Assembly (NCBI GenBank): GCA_021799325.1
Contig: JAJZAS010000130.1
Coordinates: forward strand, 1 to 5,424
Origin: Bacillota bacterium
GTDB taxonomy: Bacteria; Bacillota; Bacilli; Alicyclobacillales; SLC66
DNA length: 5,424 nt
Direction: 5' to 3'
In this document: positions 1-5,091 of the stretch, one piece after another
Layout of the letters: the number at the start of each line of letters is the position of its first letter
Numbering within the stretch: the first letter of the stretch is position 1
Position numbers and translations under genes: made by a program
The notes under the pieces: generated by a model
The model's database searches: none
What the model was told of the DNA's origin: nothing
The model's input: the letters and a program-made list of their open reading frames with translations, nothing else

Positions 1-2
1 CG

Positions 3-437
3 CTAGAGATCCACTTCTTAGAATTACGTAAACTACGGGAAGAAGCGGTCGGATTAGAGCAACGGCTCGTGCGATGGATGTTATTTCTTTCTTCACGATC
101 GCGAGAGCGAATGGGAGAATTAGCAAAGGAGGAACCTGCGATGCAAAAAGCACTGACCACCTTGGAGTTTCTCAGTCAGGACGATCAGGCCAGAAGGTTG
201 TATGAAGCACGCCAAAAAGCGCTGCACGACTATGCCTCCGCCATTGGCGATGCCACGGAGAAAGGCATGGAGAAGGGCATGGAGAAAGGCCGACATGAAG
301 GTCGAAAAGAAGGCCTGAAAGAGGCCAGCCTTGAATTCGCTCGTAAATTGCTGGCCGAAGGAGAATCCCCTGAACGTGTGGCGCACCTGACGGGGCTATC
401 ACTTGCCGAGATCAAACAACTGGTTCCTACTGACTAA
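3..437 (+). CDS. Rpn family recombination-promoting nuclease/putative transposase, C-terminal part
   Basis: The frame is open from the first bases of the window (LEIHFLELRKL) to TAA at 435-437, so this is the last 144 codons of a longer gene whose start lies outside. A GTG at 69 is internal, not the start. Rpn proteins (PD-(D/E)XK nuclease family transposase) are RecA-independent recombination-promoting DNA endonucleases. The catalytic domain is N-terminal and not visible here. What is visible is the diagnostic tail: the LEIHFLEL/KL segment that follows the nuclease core, a helical linker, a charged EKGMEKG/EGRKEG repeat block, and a terminal small helical motif ending LTGLSLAEIKQL, which is common to these proteins. 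The terminus looks natural, because the family normally ends a few residues after that motif. Whether the whole gene is intact cannot be judged. The IS3 remnant starts about 85 bases downstream. Confidence 0.85.
   Translation, partial: LEIHFLELRKLREEAVGLEQRLVRWMLFLSSRSRERMGELAKEEPAMQKALTTLEFLSQDDQARRLYEARQKALHDYASAIGDATEKGMEKGMEKGRHEGRKEGLKEASLEFARKLLAEGESPERVAHLTGLSLAEIKQLVPTD
258..290 (+). repeat. Short in-frame 12-bp tandem repeat in the Rpn tail
   Basis: The four-codon unit GAG-AAR-GGC-ATG occurs 2.75 times in tandem and encodes EKGM-EKGM-EKG. It is followed by a looser continuation (RHEGRKEGLKE). Copies differ only at the Lys wobble position. Such blocks are common in the hinge of Rpn-type transposases and can vary in copy number by slippage without breaking the frame. 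Confidence 0.7.
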
Positions 438-520
438 CCACCGAACAACTGGGGAACCCAACCACCACGCTTTATACATGGAGAAGCCAGCAGAAGCAGC
501 ATGGCCCTTTGGCCTTTGTG

Positions 521-1020
521 GGCAGCGGTGCATTCCGCATCTTTTTGGCCTTACCACTGTTCCACGGCTATACCGGAACCTATTACGTCATTCTGAAACT
601 TTGCAAAACCTATCAGCTCATGCTGAAGAAGAAATACCATGCGAAGGGAATCACCAAAGCGGATCCCACTGCACAGGCCAGTGAAAACCTGATTCAACAG
701 GATTTCAGTGCTGCTGCCCCCAATCGAAAGTGGCTGGGAGACATCACCGAAATCCCGACAGCAGATGGCAAGCTGTATCTCAGCGCTGTCTTGGATGGTT
801 ATGATAACGCGAGAATGGAGTCCTTTTTTGCCACATGAAGAAGGAATGCATTGACAAAGTAAAAACTGAGGCGTTAAAGTGGGAGACGGTCAAAAGCATG
901 GTGTTTCGATTCATCGAGATGCATTATAACCGGAAACGGATTGACACCACGAACAGTGGTTATCCCCCTCTCATGAAACGCGATCAATATTACCGCAACC
1001 AGTTGCCACAGGTCATGTAA
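521..1020 (+). pseudogene. IS3-family transposase OrfB, 5'-truncated, internally deleted and frameshifted
   Basis: The DDE integrase-type transposase remnant is readable in two frames. The first runs to TGA at 836-838 and covers the region from a degenerate GAFRIFLAL (copy B has GAYRIYLAL) through WLGDITEIP, which holds the first catalytic Asp, to DNARMESFFAT, which holds the catalytic Glu. The second, 839-1020, continues KKEC to the natural C-terminus NQLPQVM. Compared with copy B, residues 136-204 are absent, including FHSDRGSQY with the second catalytic Asp. The deletion is a multiple of three, so the frame survived it. A later loss of one T in ACATTGAAG (now ACATGAAG) creates the stop. 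The HTH N-terminus is also missing. No activity is expected. Confidence 0.85.
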
Positions 1021-1034
1021 GGGCGGGTAGCTAA

Positions 1035-1064
1035 GGTCTTGCCCCCAAATTTTGTAGCAAGACC
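1035..1064 (+). terminator. Stem-loop after IS copy A transposase, possible weak terminator
   Basis: GGTCTTGC (1035-1042) pairs perfectly with GCAAGACC (1057-1064) around a 14-base loop. A pyrimidine/T-rich run containing TTTTCTTT follows, beginning about nine bases later. It begins 15 bases after the OrfB stop. The same stem is present in copy B although the loop has changed. The T-run is not directly adjacent, so termination strength is doubtful. It could instead be an IS regulatory hairpin. Confidence 0.45.
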
Positions 1065-1137
1065 CTCTCCCGTTTTCTTTAGGGACAAGTTCGTCAAGGT
1101 CAGGTCGTATTTTCCAGGAAAGTATGGAGGATCTCTA

Positions 1138-1324
1138 ATGAGTATAGCGGTAGGAGATGTGTTTACCTGGGAGAAGACGTTTACAGAAGAGGAGATTATT
1201 CAGTTCGGAGAGCTTACTGGCGATAAGGGGAACCATCACACTGAAAAGGATGAAATCTGTATATAAAAACCAACACGGAAAAGAAGTGCTAATCGGAACC
1301 AGTCACGGAATTATCCGACATTAG
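1138..1324 (+). pseudogene. MaoC-like (hotdog-fold) dehydratase remnant with large internal deletion
   Basis: ATG at 1138 sits seven bases after a good GGAGG (1126-1130). The first ~39 residues (MSIAVGDVFTWEKTFTEEE to HHTEKDE) match the start of the small MaoC/FAS1-like dehydratases of Bacillus. The frame then stops at 1264-1266 after only 42 residues. In another frame, from about 1268 to TAG at 1322-1324, the sequence encodes NQHGKEVLIGTSHGIIRH, which resembles the C-terminal end of the same family. These proteins are normally about 135-145 residues (from memory), so roughly 80 central codons, including most of the hotdog core, are gone and the ends are joined out of frame at about 1250-1267. 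Intact relatives hydrate or bind acyl-CoA-type substrates. This copy is non-functional. The IS copy A end abuts its ribosome binding site, so its native promoter was probably displaced as well. Confidence 0.7.
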
Positions 1325-1440
1325 TATAAAGGTAGCTTTCCCATTCAGCATCTGACCTCTAGTTGAACTAAAGGGGTACCAATTTAGTAATGTGCTGCCA
1401 ATGATTCCTGCAAATTTATGCGATCACCAGAACGACCGTA

Positions 1441-1472
1441 TTACGGGACTATCGGGCCGGATAGTCCCATAA
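1441..1472. repeat. 32-bp near-perfect palindrome upstream of the toxin-antitoxin pair
   Basis: TTACGGGACTATC (1441-1453) and GATAGTCCCATAA (1460-1472) form 13-base arms with one mismatch (C1444/A1469) around the six-base centre GGGCCG. The inner nine base pairs are perfect. There is no T-run after it, so it is not a standard intrinsic terminator. It ends 38 bases before the antitoxin start. That is a plausible place for an operator, since VapB-type antitoxins usually bind palindromes in their own promoter. A hairpin left from another element is the alternative. Confidence 0.6.
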
Positions 1473-1510
1473 GATGTAACCCCTTATTGCTTTGTTGGTG
1501 AAGGTTTCCG

Positions 1511-1702
1511 TTGAGGACAATTTTATCCAAACTTAATTTGGATAGTCGAAAGATTACAATCGACTTGTACAATGAAACCATCGAATCAGAGGATGAGTAC
1601 GCTGTTGATGACATTCTTGAGTCCGCTGGAATTCTAACTCAGGAAGAGGCTCGAGAACTTGAAGAAACGGTACACCAAATGCGCGAGAGGGATTGGGATT
1701 GA
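1511..1702 (+). CDS. Putative antitoxin (VapB-like position), 63 aa
   Basis: This small acidic protein is encoded directly upstream of a PIN-domain toxin gene and overlaps it by a few bases (the TGA stop lies in TTGATC). That arrangement is typical of type II toxin-antitoxin operons. The start is taken as TTG 1511, preceded by GGTGAAGG (1497-1504) at about six bases. No ATG serves this frame nearby. I see no clear DNA-binding signature. The N-terminal ~30 residues might be a degenerate ribbon-helix-helix region. The C-terminal half (ILTQEEARELEETVHQMRERDWD) is a charged helix ending in a Trp, as in antitoxins whose tail wraps the PIN toxin. The family was not recognised from sequence, so the role comes from context. 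If it is made without active toxin it would have no obvious target. Confidence 0.6.
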   Translation: MRTILSKLNLDSRKITIDLYNETIESEDEYAVDDILESAGILTQEEARELEETVHQMRERDWD

Positions 1703-2099
1703 TCACCATTCGCGGGTATTTACTAGACACCAATATCGCCATTGCGATCATGGCTAACGAGCCAATCGTAATGGAGTTTGTTAAACAGGCTGCGAACGAC
1801 AAGATGCCATTATTTTTCTCAGTGATCACCGAATGTGAGGTTTTTAGTGGTATTTCGTCCGAACAAAAGCGACATGACTTGCAGCTTTTTAACAAGCGCC
1901 GTTGTTTAGATGTTACTTCTACAATAGCTCGAACTGCAGGGAGTTAAGGCGCGAACAGCGTGACAAAGGCAGAAAATTAAAAACTCCTGATGCTTTGATC
2001 ATAGCAACTGCAATTGATGCTCAATTAGGACTTGTGTCACGAGATTCTGACATGCAGTTTATTAAGAGTGAACGGGACGTATTGGTTATTCGGTTATGA
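1699..2099 (+). pseudogene. VapC-like PIN-domain ribonuclease toxin, frameshifted
   Basis: Two adjacent frames together make one PIN domain. The first part (TTG 1699, AGAGGG at 1686-1691, stop TAA 1945-1947) carries YLLDTNIAI with Asp10 and SVITECEVFSG with Glu47. The second part (about 1941 to TGA 2097-2099) carries KTPDALIIATA and LVSRDSDM with the remaining two conserved Asp. Adding one G to GGG at 1939-1941 (GCA GGG GAG TTA) restores one 133-residue protein of usual VapC length. All four metal-binding acids would then be present (about D10, E47, D98, D116). VapC toxins cleave RNA, often tRNA, and are neutralised by the upstream antitoxin. As it stands, the short product lacks half the active site and is probably inactive. 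TTG 1693 is an alternative start. The lesion could be mutation, phase-type variation in the G run, or sequencing error. Confidence 0.8.
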
Positions 2100-2283
2100 A
2101 ATAAATGTTCTTCGTCGTTTTTTAATCCTGTCATCTTGTTCGATTCTTCCAGTTTAGTGAATGTTAAAATTATAACGTAGTCTAAGAATTTGGCGTCCAC
2201 CGAGTGGTCGTCCATTGAATGATTATACAGATGGGCTTGGTAAACACCACCATAAGTGACGGCGGAATTTTTGTGCTTCAATT

Positions 2284-2838
2284 CTAGCAACAAAACGAGT
2301 TCTCATACAACTCATAAACGGTGAGCAACTGCTCCGCAAGTCTTTTCTCAGCGTTTTTAATCCATTTAATATATGCCATGTGAAAAATTTCAACCGCAAA
2401 TCGAGCAGCAAGTTCCGACAAATCGCCATCATATTGGGCGGATAAAGAGTTTGAGATCGATGTGATGAGCACTTGCCCCTTCAATAATTCTCGTTCCTGC
2501 AGATCAGGATTACTTTGAATAATTTGATTCCGCGATAGCACTCTCTCCCGCGAGCTGTCAAAAAACTCGGAAATCGACACAAAACCATCCACCGCAAGCT
2601 TAAGCGGATTTTTCTCGACATCAAAATTATTCGTGATATATGCCGCGACTCCCTGACCCAGATCATTGTTCGTGTCAAAAAGGACGTCCGACTTGTCCTT
2701 GAACTGCCGGAAAAAGGTTCGTTCCGTCACACCCGCAAGACTCGCAATCTCCTGTACAGTCGTATTTTCAAAGCCTTTATCTATAAATAATTTGGCGGCC
2801 GCCGCCTGTAATTTTTCTTTGCTTTTCAATTTCATCAT
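2284..2838 (-). CDS. TetR/AcrR family transcriptional repressor
   Basis: This 184-residue protein is of normal TetR size. Residues 6-53 form the N-terminal DNA-binding domain (KLQAAAAKLFIDKGFENTTV), with the helix-turn-helix at about 26-46 (VQEIASLAGVTERTFFRQF). This region is highly typical: an F at the end of helix 1, TTV-x-EIA, AGV, and the TFFRQF recognition helix ending before KDKSDVL. Residues about 60-184 are an all-helical ligand and dimer domain with no recognisable ligand signature. The start is one of two adjacent ATGs (2836-2838 or 2833-2835). An AGGA lies immediately before the first, so the second may be better spaced. The gene is divergent from the NmrA-like oxidoreductase. The shared 140-bp region holds two identical palindromes, so it most likely represses that gene, and the proximal site 35 bp upstream of its own ATG suggests autoregulation. 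The inducer is unknown. Confidence 0.92.
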   Translation of the reverse strand: MMKLKSKEKLQAAAAKLFIDKGFENTTVQEIASLAGVTERTFFRQFKDKSDVLFDTNNDLGQGVAAYITNNFDVEKNPLKLAVDGFVSISEFFDSSRERVLSRNQIIQSNPDLQERELLKGQVLITSISNSLSAQYDGDLSELAARFAVEIFHMAYIKWIKNAEKRLAEQLLTVYELYENSFCC

Positions 2839-2873
2839 TCCTATTTATGTGATTAATAGTAGAAAAACCAAAG

Positions 2874-2888
2874 TGTCAGTTTGTGACA
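2874..2888. promoter_or_regulatory. Palindromic operator O1 (TGTCA-GTTTG-TGACA)
   Basis: Perfect five-base arms surround a GTTTG centre. This 15-mer is repeated exactly at 2935-2949. O1 ends seven bases before the -35 box of the oxidoreductase promoter and lies 35 bases upstream of the tetR ATG, a suitable place to block tetR transcription as well. Size and symmetry fit a TetR-family dimer site. The assignment to this TetR is inferred from position. Confidence 0.75.
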
Positions 2889-2895
2889 TTTTTTC

Positions 2896-2925
2896 TTGAC
2901 AATAAAAATCCCGCAAGTATACAAT
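2896..2925 (+). promoter_or_regulatory. Sigma-A type promoter for the NmrA-like oxidoreductase gene
   Basis: A perfect -35 TTGACA (2896-2901) is followed by TATACAAT (2918-2925). Read as TACAAT (2920-2925) the spacer is 18 bases; read as TATACA it is 16. Transcription would begin at about 2932, just before operator O2. This gives a leader of about 47 bases ahead of the ATG at 2979. Confidence 0.75.
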
Positions 2926-2934
2926 GATTTCAGA

Positions 2935-2949
2935 TGTCAGTTTGTGACA
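2935..2949. promoter_or_regulatory. Palindromic operator O2, identical to O1
   Basis: This is the same 15-base sequence as at 2874-2888, with a centre-to-centre distance of 61 bp, close to six helical turns. It lies at the expected transcription start, ten bases past the -10 box. A bound repressor would block initiation or clearance. Together with O1 it brackets the promoter, consistent with tight or cooperative repression. Confidence 0.75.
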
Positions 2950-2978
2950 CTGTTTTATTAAAAAAAGGAGAATACACA

Positions 2979-3860
2979 ATGAAAATAACAGTACTCGGTT
3001 CTCTTGGCAATATTAATCGTCACTACCTTCCTCGCCTCATTGCAGATGGACACGATGTCACGATCATCAGCAGTTCTAGTGATCGCATCGCCGATATCGA
3101 AGCGCTTGGTGCCAAACCCGCAGTCGGTTCAAACCAAGACGTCGACTTCCTTACTCGGACTTTCACAGGTAGTGATGTGATTTATCTTATGATTTCAGGC
3201 GTAAATCCAACCTCTGGCGTCGACATGTGGCAGAGTGCCATCGAACTCTCGGAAATTTATAAGACCGCCGTGCAACATTCGGAGGTGAAAAATGTTGTCA
3301 ACCTCAGCTCAATTGGTGCCGACAACCCTAACGCTGGCATTCTTTACATCTATCATTTTGCTGAAGACGCGCTTAACTCACTTGAAGGTGTGAACATCGC
3401 TCATATTCGTCCTGTCGGCTTTTATAGTAATCTTTTTGCTGACATGCCAAGCCTCAAAACGATGCAAACTATCTTTAGTCCAGTTCCGCCAGATATCGCA
3501 CATGGTTGGGTCAGCCCCATTGATATTGCGGACGTTGCTTATGCCCTGATTAATCATACTCCTTCGGGCAACACTGTGAAATTCGTCGTTAGTGACTGGG
3601 CATCAGCCAACGACTGGCTCAAAGCTCTTTCGAAAAATGGTATCGAAGCCAAATATCAACAAATTCCTTTCGAAGCTCTCGTTGATAATATGATAAAACT
3701 AGGGTTCCACGAAGACACCGCTAACCGCTTTGCCCAAATGAGGCGCGCCGGTGAGAACTCTGATGAATTTTATGCCAGTCTGCACGCAACGGATTACCAC
3801 CTTGGAAAAGTCAAACTCATCGACTTCGCAAAAGTATTTGCTGCTGTATACAACGGGTAG
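2979..3860 (+). CDS. NmrA-like NAD(P)-binding atypical short-chain oxidoreductase
   Basis: ATG 2979 is chosen because AAAGGAG ends at 2970, eight bases upstream. An upstream GTG at 2934 would place operator O2 inside the coding region and precede the natural Rossmann start. The 293-residue product begins KITVLGSLGNINR, a beta-strand plus G-x-x-G loop for the dinucleotide. The third glycine of the usual motif is Asn13. A second strand follows (HDVTIISSSSDR), of a kind that often selects NADPH. Family marks further on are DVIYLM, VVNLSSIGADN and HIRPVGFYSNL, the RP-x-GF(Y/M)-x-N signature of NmrA-like and NAD(P)H-binding atypical SDRs. There is no clear YxxxK catalytic pair, so it could be a reductase/isomerase of small molecules or a redox-sensing protein. 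It is cytosolic, with no signal peptide. Its promoter is bracketed by the two operators, so it is probably induced when TetR releases DNA. The substrate is unknown. Confidence 0.88.
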   Translation: MKITVLGSLGNINRHYLPRLIADGHDVTIISSSSDRIADIEALGAKPAVGSNQDVDFLTRTFTGSDVIYLMISGVNPTSGVDMWQSAIELSEIYKTAVQHSEVKNVVNLSSIGADNPNAGILYIYHFAEDALNSLEGVNIAHIRPVGFYSNLFADMPSLKTMQTIFSPVPPDIAHGWVSPIDIADVAYALINHTPSGNTVKFVVSDWASANDWLKALSKNGIEAKYQQIPFEALVDNMIKLGFHEDTANRFAQMRRAGENSDEFYASLHATDYHLGKVKLIDFAKVFAAVYNG

Positions 3861-3865
3861 AAACG

Positions 3866-3934
3866 ATGAACGATACACGTGCGGATATGGAAAACAGAGT
3901 ATTTGGAGAAGTATCATTTTTGTTGAGTCAGTAA
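3866..3934 (+). CDS. Possible 22-codon start of an interrupted downstream gene
   Basis: ATG 3866 lies five bases after the oxidoreductase stop, with GGGTAG just upstream as a weak ribosome site. It encodes MNDTRADMENRVFGEVSFLL plus two residues before TAA, and the stop falls close to the probable left end of IS copy B. It could be the 5' end of an operon partner cut off by the IS insertion, with the stop supplied by or near the element. The family is not recognised, and the ORF is short enough to be chance. Confidence 0.2.
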   Translation: MNDTRADMENRVFGEVSFLLSQ

Positions 3935-3985
3935 ACTCGTAAATCTGGACACAATGATAAAAAAAGAAAGAAAGCAGGAATCCAG

Positions 3986-4066
3986 ATGCGAGTGTATGAC
4001 AAAGAATTCAAGGAACTAGAATCCGCCAATGATATCTTGAAAAAGAGCATACCAAGCACAGCGTGA
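3986..4066 (+). pseudogene. IS3-family OrfA remnant, 26 codons
   Basis: The ATG is followed by MRVYDKEFKE, a typical start for an IS3-family OrfA, and then jumps directly to LESANDILKKS, the typical C-terminal coiled-coil end. The central helix-turn-helix and most of the leucine-zipper region (about 60 or more codons against a usual ~95) are missing, so DNA-end recognition by OrfA is lost. OrfB lies in the -1 frame relative to this one, as in intact elements where OrfAB is made by -1 frameshifting. A candidate slip site is the A-run followed by G at 4040-4045, although one A shorter than the classic A6G. Confidence 0.7.
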
Positions 4067-4899
4067 AGGAAATAGGCCAGGTGTTGCAGGTCAGCGAAGC
4101 AGGCTATTATCGTTGGCTGCGTACCCGAACCCGTCCCAATAAATACGATGATCTTTTGGCGAAGATCCGTCAGATTCGTGCAGAAAACAAAGACTACGGT
4201 GCATATCGCATCTACTTGGCTTTGCAACTGTTCCACGGCTATACCGGGACCTATTACGTCATTCTGAAACTTTGCAAAACCCATCCGCTCATGCTGAAGA
4301 AGAAATATCATGCGAAGGGAATCACCAAGGCGGATCCCACTGCACAGGCCAGTGAAAACCTCATTCAACAGGATTTCAGTGCCGCCGCCCCCAATCAAAA
4401 GTGGTTAGGAGATATCACTGAAATCCCGACAGCAGATGGCAAGCTGTATCTCAGCGCTGTCTTAGATTGCGATGATGGCGCGATTGTAGGGTTTAAGATG
4501 GCGAAGCCTATGAGGGCAGAACTCTGTGTCGATGCCTTCACGCTAGCCGCCGAGCATCATCAAGCCTATGGCATGCTGTTTCATAGCGATCGAGGCAGCC
4601 AATATACCAGTAAGGTGTATCGGGAAACGCTTGCCAGGTATGGGGCGGTACAAAGTAGGCGTCATACCGGAAGATGTTATGATAACGCGAGAATGGAGTC
4701 CTTTTTTGCCACATTGAAGAAGGAATGCATTTACAAAGTAAAAACTGAGGCGTTAAAGTTGGAGACAGTCAAGAGCATGGTGTTCCGATTCATCGAGGTG
4801 CATTATAACCGGAAACGGATTTACACCACGAACAATGGCTATCCCCCTCTCATGAAACGCGACCAGTATTACCGCAACCAGTTGCCACAAGTCATTTAA
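4063..4899 (+). CDS. IS3-family transposase OrfB (DDE integrase core)
   Basis: The frame is 278 codons from GTG 4063 and open from 4033, ending TAA 4897-4899. Residues ~1-25 include VLQVSEAGYYRWLRTR, the usual OrfB start. An HTH_21-like region spans ~30-90, and the rve integrase core ~108-215. Catalytic residues are Asp117 (WLGDITEI), Asp176 (FHSDRGSQYTS) and Glu212 (NARMESFFATLKKE). There are exactly 35 residues between the last two, the D(35)E spacing of IS3. The C-terminus has the YNRKRIYTTNNGYPP motif. In IS3 elements OrfB normally acts as an OrfAB fusion made by -1 frameshifting that cuts IS ends and forms circles. Here OrfA is reduced to a stub, so a functional fusion is unlikely even though the catalytic domain looks whole. 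It could be served in trans, or be inert. Confidence 0.85.
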   Translation: MKEIGQVLQVSEAGYYRWLRTRTRPNKYDDLLAKIRQIRAENKDYGAYRIYLALQLFHGYTGTYYVILKLCKTHPLMLKKKYHAKGITKADPTAQASENLIQQDFSAAAPNQKWLGDITEIPTADGKLYLSAVLDCDDGAIVGFKMAKPMRAELCVDAFTLAAEHHQAYGMLFHSDRGSQYTSKVYRETLARYGAVQSRRHTGRCYDNARMESFFATLKKECIYKVKTEALKLETVKSMVFRFIEVHYNRKRIYTTNNGYPPLMKRDQYYRNQLPQVI

Positions 4900-4913
4900 G
4901 GGCGGGTAGCTAA

Positions 4914-4943
4914 GGTCTTGCTCCCAAATTCTGTCGCAAGACC
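4914..4943 (+). terminator. Stem-loop after IS copy B transposase, possible weak terminator
   Basis: GGTCTTGC (4914-4921) and GCAAGACC (4936-4943) form the same eight-base-pair stem as in copy A, 14 bases after the OrfB stop. GTTTCCCATTTTATTT follows. The loop differs from copy A at three positions while the stem is unchanged, suggesting the hairpin matters. The T-run is interrupted, so efficiency is uncertain. Confidence 0.45.
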
Positions 4944-4987
4944 GTTTCCCATTTTATTTAGGGATTAGTTCGTCAAGGTCAGGTCGT

Positions 4988-5015
4988 ATTTTCCAGGAAA
5001 GTACGCCTGGAAAAT
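4988..5015. repeat. Inverted repeat straddling the right end of IS copy B
   Basis: ATTTTCCAGG (4988-4997) is perfectly complementary to CCTGGAAAAT (5006-5015) across an eight-base spacer (AAAGTACG). The left arm is also present at the end of copy A, but the right arm is not: copy A continues differently after AAAGTA. The right arm may be the left-end repeat of another, otherwise lost IS copy, or a target palindrome. Confidence 0.5.
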
Positions 5016-5091
5016 CTCCACCTTTCCCCTGACTTCACCGACTGATCGCTAGTGTATTGCCACTTTCCAGCATTACGAGTTTCATGACTAA

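Larger units (their letters stand above)
521..1124 (+). mobile_element. IS3-family insertion sequence remnant (copy A)
   Basis: This segment aligns to copy B (about 4192-5003) in the same orientation. The first 266 bases (531-796) are about 92% identical by hand count. The left part, meaning OrfA, the OrfB start and the left terminal repeat, is missing: similarity fades at about 521-530. Relative to copy B there is a 207-base deletion after position 796 and a single-T deletion at about 836. After these the copies align again to 1124, where sequence shared with copy B stops, marking the probable right end. The MaoC-like remnant starts 13 bases further on. The element cannot move by itself. Confidence 0.85.
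3935..5003 (+). mobile_element. IS3-family insertion sequence (copy B), OrfA-deleted
   Basis: The element contains an OrfA start, a near-complete OrfB and the same 3' non-coding tail as copy A. The right boundary, about 5003, is where homology with copy A ends. The left boundary is set only approximately, some 50 bases before the OrfA ATG, near TAAACTCGTAAATCTGGACA. Terminal inverted repeats are not obvious beyond CTGGA (3945-3949) matching TCCAG (4992-4996). No target duplication was found by eye. At about 1.07 kb it is shorter than the usual 1.2-1.5 kb for the family, in line with the missing part of OrfA. It follows the oxidoreductase gene and precedes the truncated MFS gene. Confidence 0.75.

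Noticed and set aside
120..415. Three minus-strand frames opposite the Rpn tail
   Set aside because: These are low-complexity shadows of the EKG-rich repeat region on the other strand.
438..520. Left part of IS copy A extending back to the Rpn gene
   Set aside because: No alignment to the corresponding part of copy B. Similarity fades at about 521.
1939..1947. Programmed -1 frameshift joining the two PIN-domain parts
   Set aside because: The sequence GCA GGG AGT TAA lacks an X_XXY_YYZ slippery heptamer and no downstream stimulatory structure was evident. A one-base loss is simpler.
2021..2293. Minus-strand 90-codon frame between vapC and tetR
   Set aside because: It overlaps both the PIN toxin C-terminus and the tetR end, resembles no family I recognise and has no ribosome site.
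2839..2873. Possible tetR promoter with -10 TACTAT (minus strand, 2856-2861)
   Set aside because: No acceptable -35 at the right distance, so position could not be supported.
2934..2978. Upstream GTG start that would extend the oxidoreductase by 15 residues
   Set aside because: It would place operator O2 in the coding region, has no ribosome site, and adds residues before the natural Rossmann start. ATG 2979 has AAAGGAG at eight bases.
3928..4398. Minus-strand 156-codon frame across IS copy B
   Set aside because: It is antisense to OrfA/OrfB of the transposase and has no family resemblance.
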